Of a DNA stretch of 64,000 nucleotides, positions 23,585 to 29,949 are shown one piece after another (within the stretch, counting starts at the first letter, position 1; every line of letters starts with the position of its first letter). The notes below the pieces were generated by a model, which did not search any database, was not told the DNA's origin, and was given only the letters and a program-made list of their open reading frames with translations. The DNA is from Pampinifervens sp037481935 (GTDB lineage Bacteria > Aquificota > Aquificia > Aquificales > Aquificaceae), in assembly GCF_046159715.1 (NCBI RefSeq), contig NZ_JBJXCT010000001.1:206492-270491 (forward strand). Reading direction: 5' to 3'. The position numbers and the translations under genes are program-made.

Positions 23585-24851
23585 CCTGATGAACTATCCT
23601 GCCCTCAAAAATTGTGTATATCACTTTCCCTCTGAGTGTTTTGCCCCAGATGGGCGTGTTTCTGGACTTTGAGAGGTTTGTCTCATCGTTTAGCACCCAT
23701 TCTATCTCTGGGTCAAAAAGCACCAGGTTTGCCCTTGAGCCTTCCTTCAGACTTCCGCAATCCTCAAGACCAAGTATTCTTGCAGGTCTGCAGGACATTA
23801 GCTCTACCAGCTTTGAAAGGTTGATGATTTCCTGTCTTACAAGCTCAAGCATCATAGGCAATGCGGTCTGAAGCCCTATAATGCCAGGCATGGCACTTTC
23901 TAACTGTCCTTTTTCCCATACCGCATGGGGTGCATGGTCTGTTGCTATACAATCTACTGTGCCATCCTTCAGACCTTCAATCAGAGCACTTCTGTCTTCT
24001 TCCCTTCTCAGAGGTGGGTTTACCTTTGCGTATGAAGAAGACCTGAGGAGCTCCTCCTCCGTAAACATAAGATGATAGGGGTTTACTTCACATGTAACCC
24101 TCACTCCCTTTTCCTTAAATAGCCTTATTATTTCAACACCCAGCCTGCTACTCAGATGCTGGATGTGCACATGTCCCCCTGTATGATAGGCAAGGATGCA
24201 GTCCCTTGCCACAAGCACATCTTCTGCGCTCGCAGGTCTTGAATATAGACCCAGCACGGAGCTAACGTATCCATCGTTAATGTGTCCGTATGCAAGCCTG
24301 TCATCCTCACAGTGGTTCATCACAAAAGACCCGAGCTGTGCGGTGAGCTTTAGAGCCCTTTCCATCAGGGCTGAGTCCATGAGGGGTGCACCATCGTCGG
24401 TAAAGGCAACACAGCCAGCCCTTTTCAGGGCATAAAAGTCCACAAGTTCCTGTCCCCTTCTGCCCTTTGTTATGGCACCCGCAGGCAGAACTCTACAGAG
24501 CCCTATGTCCTCAGACTTTCTCCTTACATATTCCACGACCTCAGGTGAGTCTATGGGTGGTTTCGTGTTGGGCATGCATACCAGAGTGGTGAATCCACCT
24601 GCTACCGCACATCTCATCCCGCTCTCTAAATCTTCCTTGTATTCCTGACCAGGGTCTCTCAGATGCACATGAAGGTCCACAAAAGCGGGGCATGCGATGA
24701 GCCCTTTTGCCTCTATAACCTGAGCCTCAAGCTCAAAGAGGTCATCCCCTATTGCCCTTATCCTTCCCTTTTCTATAAGTATATCTTTAATGCTGTCCAG
24801 TTTCTGAGAGGGGTCTATAAGCCTTGCCTTCTTTATCAGGATTCTGGACAT
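23577..24851 (-). CDS. pyrC: Dihydroorotase
   Basis: This 424-residue amidohydrolase makes dihydroorotate in pyrimidine synthesis. Zinc ligands H61 and H63 lie in DLHVHLRDPG, further ligands in NHCEDD, HVHIQHLS and ATDHAPH. It is of the class I (PyrC/AllB-like) type found in Aquifex, which associates with aspartate carbamoyltransferase. The ATG is confirmed by conservation of the first residues (LIDPSQKLD), even though it overlaps the CDF transporter gene by 65 bases, the longest same-strand overlap here. Position between a metal transporter and tyrA seems fortuitous. Confidence 0.93.
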   Translation of the reverse strand: MSRILIKKARLIDPSQKLDSIKDILIEKGRIRAIGDDLFELEAQVIEAKGLIACPAFVDLHVHLRDPGQEYKEDLESGMRCAVAGGFTTLVCMPNTKPPIDSPEVVEYVRRKSEDIGLCRVLPAGAITKGRRGQELVDFYALKRAGCVAFTDDGAPLMDSALMERALKLTAQLGSFVMNHCEDDRLAYGHINDGYVSSVLGLYSRPASAEDVLVARDCILAYHTGGHVHIQHLSSRLGVEIIRLFKEKGVRVTCEVNPYHLMFTEEELLRSSSYAKVNPPLRREEDRSALIEGLKDGTVDCIATDHAPHAVWEKGQLESAMPGIIGLQTALPMMLELVRQEIINLSKLVELMSCRPARILGLEDCGSLKEGSRANLVLFDPEIEWVLNDETNLSKSRNTPIWGKTLRGKVIYTIFEGRIVHQDV

Positions 24852-25989
24852 TACAAAGATTATAAACCACCTCCTTCAGGGCTTTGTATGGGTTCTTCTC
24901 ATCCGTTTCCCACACAAAAACGCCCCCCTGACTAAGTATGCCCTTTGCAGTTGATGACTCAGGATGATGTCCGCATACCACCACGAGCAGACCTTTACTC
25001 CTTATAAGCTCTGAGAGAACTTTTTCATCCTCCGGCAGTTCCCGTATCCTTTCGGGAGAGCCACCAAAAATGAGAAGCTCCTTAGCTTTTTCAAACTTCT
25101 GACTTATACTGCCCCCCTCGTCTACAAGCACACCAATCCTCAGGTCTTCACCATCTGTGGGTTCGTAGTGAATAAACACCATATCTAACTCCTTTATTTC
25201 CTCCTTGAGCCTTTCCTCTATGTGGTCAACAAGCTGATGCATCCTTATAAAATCTCTACCCTCCAGCACAAGCACAAGGTCCGCAAAGAGCCTCCCACCA
25301 GAACTTCTCACAAAGAGCCCCTTTATTTCCTTAACCTCAGGAAAAGAGAGAAGAACATGCCTTATTCTATCAAGGGTCCTTTCATCCACGGAAACATCTA
25401 AAAGCACAGAGACCTCCCTCCAGAGTATGTTAAAGGCGGTGTAGCTGATAAGCAGGGCAACACCAAGGGCAAAGTATCTGTCCAGTTGATAGCCCATGTA
25501 AACTCCAAGGAAGCTCATGAGCACCAGAGAAGAACCGAAGGCATCTGTAAGGGTATGATAGGAGTCTGCTATAAGCGTTGGTGAGTTGAGCCTTTTACCT
25601 GCCCTTCTTTCCAGCACCGATAGAGCCAGTGAGCTGAAAAGAGAAAAGACTACCACGCCAAGACCAAATCCTAAATACTCCTCCCTTACAACCACCTCCT
25701 TCCCTATAGCCCTCCTTATCATCTCGTAGGCTGTCAGGAGCAGAAAGAAGGCTATCACTATGGAGCCTATGTTTTCAAGTCTGTAAAGACCATAGGGGAA
25801 CTTACTGGTTTTTTTATCGGAGAGCTTTATGGTAACAAAGGCTACCACTGATGCGAAGGAGTCAGACAGAGAATGCACAGCTTCTCCAATGAGGGAAAGA
25901 CTCCCTGTGAAGAGCCCTGCTACCAGCTTCAGAAATGCCTGCAGCAGATTAACCGTAAGAGAAATCAGAGCCCAGTGATGCTTTTTCAT
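24787..25989 (-). CDS. CDF metal-cation transporter fused to NifX-like domain
   Basis: This 400-residue protein joins two modules. Residues 1 to about 200 form a six-helix cation diffusion facilitator with HSLSDSFASV and YHTLTDAFGS, the paired metal-site Asp/His segments of helices II and V, followed by the CDF cytoplasmic domain (to about 285). Residues from about 290 to 385 (RIGVLVDEGGSISQKFEKAKELLI ... onward) resemble the dinitrogenase iron-molybdenum cofactor domain of NifX/NafY proteins. The fusion suggests a cytoplasmic metal- or cluster-binding sensor attached to an exporter of Zn, Fe or Mn. It overlaps yhcC by 4 and pyrC by 65 bases. Confidence 0.83.
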   Translation of the reverse strand: MKKHHWALISLTVNLLQAFLKLVAGLFTGSLSLIGEAVHSLSDSFASVVAFVTIKLSDKKTSKFPYGLYRLENIGSIVIAFFLLLTAYEMIRRAIGKEVVVREEYLGFGLGVVVFSLFSSLALSVLERRAGKRLNSPTLIADSYHTLTDAFGSSLVLMSFLGVYMGYQLDRYFALGVALLISYTAFNILWREVSVLLDVSVDERTLDRIRHVLLSFPEVKEIKGLFVRSSGGRLFADLVLVLEGRDFIRMHQLVDHIEERLKEEIKELDMVFIHYEPTDGEDLRIGVLVDEGGSISQKFEKAKELLIFGGSPERIRELPEDEKVLSELIRSKGLLVVVCGHHPESSTAKGILSQGGVFVWETDEKNPYKALKEVVYNLCNVQNPDKEGKAYRPLSETGQH

Positions 25990-26924
25990 CGGTTAAAGGC
26001 TATTTTACACCCCTGATGGCTCTCTCGCCTCCTCAGCTCTTCCTCAATAGCCTTTATAACTTCCTGCTTTTTTGCGTAGGTGCAGTAGTCCGGTGCTATA
26101 AGCCTGTCTGGTTCTACCTCACCGGTGAGCCTGTGAATGACCACAGAAGGGGGAAGTATCTCTATTATGTCTGCGGCACGCTCTGCGTATTCCTGCAGGC
26201 TCAGGACTTCAAACTCGCCTCTCATATACTGCTCCGCCATTCTGGTGTTCTTTATTACGTGCAGAGGGTGTATCTTCACGCCGTCTATGGGAAGGCTGGC
26301 AAGGAGCTTGCCTGTCTCCAACATATCCTCCCTGTCTTCCCCGGGAAGCCCGAGGATTATGTGAGCGCATACTTTCAGGTTTCTTCTTTTTGTTCTGAGC
26401 ACTGCGTCCACAAAGTCTGAAACTCCATGTGCTCTGTTTATGAACCTGAGGGTCCTGAAGTTGGCGCTCTGAAGCCCGTACTCCACCCATACCTCAAGCC
26501 CCCTGTTTGAATAGCTCTCCAGAAGGTCAAGCACCCATTCGGGAGCACAGTCAGGTCTTGTGCCCACATCTATCCCTACTACTTCTTCAAACTCAAGAGC
26601 CGTATCGTATATGGATTTGAGGTATTCATACTCTCCGTAAGTGTTGGAATAAGACTGATAGTAGATAAAAAACAGGATTTTTTCTCCGTATCTGTTTTTT
26701 GCCCTCCTTATGCCCTCTTCTATCTGCTGGCGCAGGGGTATATAAGGCTCAAGATGTGCAGGTCGGGTGCCTGAAAAACAGTAGGTGCAGCCACCCCTCG
26801 CCTTGGTGCCATCTATATTTGGACAGGTAAAGGGAAGAGCAACGGTTATCTTCTGAACTCTTCTACCATATTTTTCCTTCAGGTAATCCTTGAGTGAATA
26901 ATAAAGTCTTTCTGTGGTGACCAT
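25986..26924 (-). CDS. YhcC-type radical SAM protein (TIGR01212 family)
   Basis: This 312-residue protein has a radical SAM cluster motif with the unusual spacing of the YhcC family: C34, then C46 and C49 in GGCTYCFSG. FIYYQSYSNTY, VGTRPDC and VEYGLQSAN are further family signatures. It should hold a [4Fe-4S] cluster and cleave SAM. The substrate of YhcC proteins is not firmly known, although a tRNA- or translation-related role has been suggested by context elsewhere. It begins 3 bases after a 35-residue leaderless reading frame and overlaps the CDF gene by 4 bases. Confidence 0.9.
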   Translation of the reverse strand: MVTTERLYYSLKDYLKEKYGRRVQKITVALPFTCPNIDGTKARGGCTYCFSGTRPAHLEPYIPLRQQIEEGIRRAKNRYGEKILFFIYYQSYSNTYGEYEYLKSIYDTALEFEEVVGIDVGTRPDCAPEWVLDLLESYSNRGLEVWVEYGLQSANFRTLRFINRAHGVSDFVDAVLRTKRRNLKVCAHIILGLPGEDREDMLETGKLLASLPIDGVKIHPLHVIKNTRMAEQYMRGEFEVLSLQEYAERAADIIEILPPSVVIHRLTGEVEPDRLIAPDYCTYAKKQEVIKAIEEELRRRESHQGCKIAFNR

Positions 26925-26927
26925 GGC

Positions 26928-27035
26928 TTATTCTTTGTCAATACACTCGTTTAGCAGTGCTGCTACCATCCCCGGAATCACCGCGTGCCCTCCAAGGATG
27001 CTAACTACTATGGTGATTGCCTGCATCCGGTCCAT
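26928..27035 (-). CDS. Candidate 35-residue small membrane protein
   Basis: The frame MDRMQAITIVVSILGG ... ending IDKE encodes 35 residues with one hydrophobic segment (about residues 5-28) containing a Gly-Gly-His. A TATAAT hexamer lies 7 bases before the ATG, exactly the spacing of other leaderless genes in this window. Its stop is 3 bases before the yhcC start, which itself lacks a good ribosome-binding site, so translation may be coupled. I recognise no homologue. It could be a genuine small membrane protein or a leader peptide. Confidence 0.5.
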   Translation of the reverse strand: MDRMQAITIVVSILGGHAVIPGMVAALLNECIDKE

Positions 27036-27042
27036 TGGTTAT

Positions 27043-27048
27043 ATTATA
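27043..27048 (-). promoter_or_regulatory. -10 element for the small ORF-yhcC-CDF-pyrC-tyrA operon
   Basis: TATAAT on the minus strand (27048-27043) lies 7 bases before the ATG at 27035. It is the only candidate promoter for the five-gene operon, and it is back-to-back with the tRNA-Val promoter. Confidence 0.55.
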
Positions 27049-27066
27049 GTCTTGTTGCCAGGATTG

Positions 27067-27075
27067 TGCTATACT
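27067..27075 (+). promoter_or_regulatory. Extended -10 promoter of tRNA-Val
   Basis: TGCTATACT forms an extended -10 (TGn-TATACT), 11 bases before the first base of the tRNA. The -35 region is weak, as is common with extended -10 promoters. Confidence 0.5.
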
Positions 27076-27086
27076 ATTTACCTCCA

Positions 27087-27159
27087 AGGCGCGTAGCTCA
27101 GCTGGCAGAGCGCCTCCCTTACAAGGAGGAGGTCGGCGGTTCAAGTCCGCCCGTGCCTA
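27087..27159 (+). tRNA. tRNA-Val (anticodon UAC)
   Basis: This 73-base cloverleaf has acceptor stem AGGCGCG/CGTGCCT (A1-U72 and one G-U pair), D arm GCTC...GAGC, anticodon stem CCTCC/GGAGG with loop CTTACAA (anticodon TAC) and T stem GGCGG/CCGCC with loop TTCAAGT. The discriminator is A and no CCA is encoded. It is separated from the next tRNA by 55 bases holding a second promoter. Confidence 0.93.
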
Positions 27160-27194
27160 TACACTTCTCTTGACTGAAAGTCCCGAAGGTAGTA

Positions 27195-27203
27195 TGATAT
27201 AAT
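27195..27203 (+). promoter_or_regulatory. Extended -10 promoter of the tRNA-Thr/tuf1 operon
   Basis: TGATATAAT is an extended, consensus -10 ending 11 bases before tRNA-Thr(UGU). A TTGACT at 27170-27175 is 22 bases upstream of the TATAAT, too far for a normal -35. Together with readthrough from tRNA-Val it would drive the tRNA-tuf1-rpmG-secE-nusG-rplKAJL unit. Confidence 0.6.
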
Positions 27204-27214
27204 ATTGCCCTTAA

Positions 27215-27286
27215 GCTGGCGTAGCTCAGTGGCAGAGCGCGGGATTTGTAATCCCGCGGGCGTGGGTTCGACCCCCACCGCCAGCT
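27215..27286 (+). tRNA. tRNA-Thr (anticodon UGU)
   Basis: The acceptor stem GCTGGCG/CGCCAGC is fully paired. The anticodon stem CGGGA/TCCCG encloses loop TTTGTAA, giving anticodon TGT for ACA. The T stem is GTGGG/CCCAC. The discriminator is T and no CCA is encoded. It corresponds in position to thrU upstream of tufB in E. coli. Confidence 0.94.
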
Positions 27287-27295
27287 CTGAGGTCA

Positions 27296-27382
27296 GGAGG
27301 GGTGGCCGAGCGGCCAAAGGCAGGGGACTGTAAATCCCCCGGGCTCCGCCCTACGCAGGTTCGAATCCTGCCCCCTCCACCA
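27296..27382 (+). tRNA. tRNA-Tyr (anticodon GUA)
   Basis: A class II tRNA with a long variable arm (GGGCTCCGCCCTAC region). The acceptor stem is GGAGGGG/CCCCTCC and the anticodon loop CTGTAAA, giving GTA. The T stem is GCAGG/CCTGC. CCA is encoded (27380-27382), unlike the other tRNAs here. It corresponds to tyrU of the E. coli operon. Confidence 0.95.
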
Positions 27383-27454
27383 GCGGGCGTAGCTCAGTGG
27401 TAGAGCAGCTGCCTTCCAAGCAGCAGGCCGTGGGTTCGAGTCCCATCGCCCGCT
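27383..27454 (+). tRNA. tRNA-Gly (anticodon UCC)
   Basis: The acceptor stem GCGGGCG/CGCCCGC is fully paired. The anticodon stem GCTGC/GCAGC has loop CTTCCAA, anticodon TCC for GGA. The discriminator is T and CCA is not encoded. It starts directly after the CCA of tRNA-Tyr with no spacer, so one cleavage could define both ends. It corresponds to glyT. Confidence 0.94.
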
Positions 27455-27467
27455 TTTTATTAAACTC

Positions 27468-27540
27468 GCCCAGGTAGCTCAGTAGGCAGAGCACACCCTT
27501 GGTAAGGGTGAGGTCGCCGGTTCAAGTCCGGTCCTGGGCT
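27468..27540 (+). tRNA. tRNA-Thr (anticodon GGU)
   Basis: The acceptor stem is GCCCAGG/CCTGGGC. The anticodon stem CACCC/GGGTG has loop TTGGTAA, anticodon GGT for ACC. The T stem is GCCGG/CCGGT with a G-T closing pair. No CCA is encoded. It lies 18 bases before the tuf1 ATG and corresponds to thrT before tufB in E. coli. Confidence 0.94.
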
Positions 27541-27557
27541 TAATAAGGAGGTAAAAG

Positions 27558-28778
27558 GATGGCAAAGGAGAAGTTTGTAAGGGAAAAGGAGCATGTGAAC
27601 GTGGGCACCATAGGGCACGTGGACCACGGAAAGTCTACACTCACCTCAGCCATAACCTGTGTGCTTGCAGCAGGGGTCATGCCAGGAGGAAAGGCAAAGT
27701 GCATGAGGTATGAGGAGATAGACAAGGCACCAGAAGAGAAGGAAAGGGGAATAACCATAAACATCACACACGTAGAATACGAGACACCCAAGAGGCACTA
27801 TGCCCACGTGGACTGTCCTGGACACGCAGACTACATAAAGAACATGATAACAGGAGCAGCACAGATGGACGGGGCAATACTGGTGGTATCAGCAGCAGAC
27901 GGACCCATGCCCCAGACAAGAGAACACGTATTGCTAGCCCGTCAGGTGAACGTGCCATACATAGTAGTCTTTATGAACAAGTGCGACATGGTAGACGACC
28001 CAGAGCTACTTGACCTTGTAGAACTTGAAGTAAGGGAACTTCTTTCCAAGTATGAATTTCCTGGGGATGAAGTGCCAGTGATTCGTGGTTCAGCTCTTGG
28101 AGCACTTCAGGAGCTTGACGCGGGCAAACCAGACCAGTGGTGCAACGCCATAGTAGAACTTATGAATGCACTGGACCAGTATATACCCACGCCACAGAGG
28201 GAAGCGGACAAACCCTTCCTCATGCCCATAGAGGACGTGTTTACCATATCAGGGCGTGGAACAGTGGTGACTGGGAGAGTGGAGAGAGGGGTATTAAAGC
28301 CGGGAGAGGAAGTGGAGATAGTGGGGCTGAGAGAGGAGCCACTCAAGACAGTGGCCACATCCATAGAGATGTTCAGGAAGATACTTGATGAGGCGCTACC
28401 GGGGGACAACGTGGGAGTGCTGCTGAGGGGAGTGGGCAAGGACGATGTGGAGAGGGGGCAGGTGTTGGCGAAGCCTGGGACAGTCAAGCCTCACAGGAAG
28501 TTCAGGGCGCAGGTATACGTGCTTAGCAAGGAGGAAGGTGGAAGGCATACACCCTTTTTCCTCAACTACAGGCCACAGTTTTACTTCAGGACGGCTGATG
28601 TGACTGGGACGGTGGTAAAACTTCCTGAGGGTCAGGAGATGGTGATGCCGGGTGACAATGTGGAGATAGAGGTGGAGCTAGTCAAGCCTGTGGCTATGGA
28701 GGAGCAGCTCAGGTTTGCCATAAGAGAGGGTGGAAGGACTGTGGGTGCTGGTGTGGTCACTAAGATTATTGAGTGAGG
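27558..28778 (+). repeat. tuf direct repeat, copy 1
   Basis: The whole tuf coding sequence plus one base before and two after appear identical to 44812-46032. Identity extends to synonymous positions, and reading frames on the other strand match as well. The copies are in the same orientation 17,254 bases apart. Such identity is expected from ongoing gene conversion between duplicated tuf genes. Confidence 0.85.
27559..28776 (+). CDS. tuf: Elongation factor Tu, copy 1
   Basis: This 405-residue GTPase delivers aminoacyl-tRNA to the ribosome. G1 is GHVDHGKST (19-27); RGITINITHVEY is switch I, DCPGHADY is G3 and NKCDM is G4, followed by the two beta-barrel domains. It shares an Aquifex-type insertion-bearing sequence (EELDAGKPDQWCN region) with an otherwise highly conserved protein. 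A strong AAGGAGGT site precedes the ATG. It follows four tRNA genes directly, as tufB does in E. coli, and leads into rpmG. Its amino acid sequence is identical to the second copy at 44813. Confidence 0.98.
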   Translation: MAKEKFVREKEHVNVGTIGHVDHGKSTLTSAITCVLAAGVMPGGKAKCMRYEEIDKAPEEKERGITINITHVEYETPKRHYAHVDCPGHADYIKNMITGAAQMDGAILVVSAADGPMPQTREHVLLARQVNVPYIVVFMNKCDMVDDPELLDLVELEVRELLSKYEFPGDEVPVIRGSALGALQELDAGKPDQWCNAIVELMNALDQYIPTPQREADKPFLMPIEDVFTISGRGTVVTGRVERGVLKPGEEVEIVGLREEPLKTVATSIEMFRKILDEALPGDNVGVLLRGVGKDDVERGQVLAKPGTVKPHRKFRAQVYVLSKEEGGRHTPFFLNYRPQFYFRTADVTGTVVKLPEGQEMVMPGDNVEIEVELVKPVAMEEQLRFAIREGGRTVGAGVVTKIIE

Positions 28779-28786
28779 TGTAAAAG

Positions 28787-28945
28787 ATGGCTGCAGTAAG
28801 AGAAATCATAGTTCTTGCCTGCACAGAGTGCAAAAGGAGGAACTACTCCACCACAAAAAACAAGCAGAAGCATCCCCAGAGGATGGAGCTTAAAAAATAC
28901 TGCAAGTGGTGCAAAAAGCACACACTGCACAGAGAGGTAAAATAG
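28787..28945 (+). CDS. rpmG: Ribosomal protein L33
   Basis: This 52-residue protein (MAAVREIIVLACTECKRRNY...) is the large-subunit protein L33 of the zinc-binding type, with intact C12-TE-C15 and C39-KW-C42. It has a GAGGTG site upstream and lies 10 bases after tuf1. Its TAG stop codon ends at 28945, which is also the first base of tRNA-Trp, so tRNA processing would cut inside the stop codon. The rpmG, tRNA-Trp, secE, nusG order is common in bacteria. Confidence 0.95.
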   Translation: MAAVREIIVLACTECKRRNYSTTKNKQKHPQRMELKKYCKWCKKHTLHREVK

Positions 28946-29017
28946 GGGCGCTAGCTCAACTGGCAGAGCGCGGGACTCCAAATCCCGCGGTTGGGGGTTC
29001 GAGTCCTCCGCGCCCCG
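28945..29017 (+). tRNA. tRNA-Trp (anticodon CCA)
   Basis: The acceptor stem GGGGCGC/GCGCCCC is fully paired. The anticodon stem CGGGA/TCCCG has loop CTCCAAA, anticodon CCA. The T stem is GGGGG/CCTCC with one G-T pair. Discriminator G, as normal for tRNA-Trp; no CCA is encoded. The 5' base is the last base of the rpmG stop codon, and secE follows after 12 bases. Confidence 0.95.
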
Positions 29018-29029
29018 CAGGAAAGAATC

Positions 29030-29221
29030 ATGGAGAGACTTAAAGAGTTCATAAGAAGTGTAAAGAGGGAACTTGACAAGGTTTCATGGCCCACAAGGAA
29101 TCTTGTGCTGAAAGCCACAATAAGTGTTATAATATTTTCTTTGGCTTTTGGTATAAGCCTGTGGGTCTTTGACCTTGTGTTTACCAGGCTTATACACTTC
29201 TTGCTTTCTTTGAGGGGCTAA
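29030..29221 (+). CDS. secE: Preprotein translocase subunit SecE
   Basis: This 63-residue protein has the short single-helix form of SecE. The amphipathic helix with the conserved VKRELDKVSWPTR (residues 9-21) is followed by one transmembrane helix (about 30-58). It clamps SecY in the inner membrane. The start at 29030 has an AGGAAAG site; the frame is open further upstream but that part lies in tRNA-Trp. It is 2 bases before nusG. Confidence 0.94.
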   Translation: MERLKEFIRSVKRELDKVSWPTRNLVLKATISVIIFSLAFGISLWVFDLVFTRLIHFLLSLRG

Positions 29222-29223
29222 GG

Positions 29224-29949
29224 ATGGATGAGTTTAAATGGTATGCGTTGCAGGTAGAGGCAGGCAAGGAGGCCACGGCAAGGGAAAACCTGCTGAAGGT
29301 GCTTGAGCTTGAGGGACTTCTCCAGCAGGTAGAGGATGTTATAGTGCCTGCAGAGGAAAAGGTGGTCATAAAGACTATGGGCAAGGAAAAATACAGGCTG
29401 TCTCTACTTGGCAACAACAGAGATATAAGTGTGCTTGGTAAAAAGGGAGTTACCACTTTCAGAATAGAGAATGGTGAAGTGAGGGTTGTGGAGAGCGTTG
29501 AAGGAGACATATGCGTGGAGGCACCACCCATATCAAAGCCCGGTCAGAAGATAACCTGCAAGGAGAATAAAACCGAGGCAAAGGTAATCCTTGAATCAAA
29601 GATGTTCCCGGGCTATCTCCTTATCAAGGCTGTTATGAACGATGCCCTTATGAGGGCCATAGAGAAAACGCCTCATGTTTACAAGCCCGTTCTTGTGGGG
29701 GGAAGGGTTGCACCCCTTGACGAGAAGGAAGTGGAAAGGATAATCGCCTTTGTGAAGAAGGGTGTTAAACCTGTGCGAGTGCTCTTTGAAAAGGGTGACC
29801 AGGTGAGGGTTATAGAAGGTCCTTTCATGAACTTCACGGGCACTGTGGAAGAAGTTCATCCAGAAAAAGAAAAGGTGGTTGTTCTGGTGAGCATATTTGG
29901 AAGGCTTACGCCCGTTGAATTAGATTATTCTCAGGTGGAAAAGCTATGA
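29224..29949 (+). CDS. nusG: Transcription elongation/antitermination factor NusG
   Basis: This 241-residue NusG has an N-terminal NGN domain split by an extra domain of about 60-70 residues (roughly 45-115, including KYRLSLLGNN and GEVRVVESVEGD). It ends with the KOW domain (FEKGDQVRVIEGPFMNFTGTVEEV). E. coli NusG has about 181 residues; the insertion is the known Aquifex-type domain II. FPGYLLIKAVMND is the core RNA-polymerase-binding region. It links RNA polymerase to the ribosome or Rho. Its stop overlaps the start of the next, unexpected gene by 4 bases. Confidence 0.96.
   Translation: MDEFKWYALQVEAGKEATARENLLKVLELEGLLQQVEDVIVPAEEKVVIKTMGKEKYRLSLLGNNRDISVLGKKGVTTFRIENGEVRVVESVEGDICVEAPPISKPGQKITCKENKTEAKVILESKMFPGYLLIKAVMNDALMRAIEKTPHVYKPVLVGGRVAPLDEKEVERIIAFVKKGVKPVRVLFEKGDQVRVIEGPFMNFTGTVEEVHPEKEKVVVLVSIFGRLTPVELDYSQVEKL

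Noticed and set aside
27170..27175. TTGACT as -35 of the tRNA-Thr promoter
   Set aside because: The spacing to TATAAT is 22 bases, too long; the extended -10 (TGA before TATAAT) explains the promoter better.
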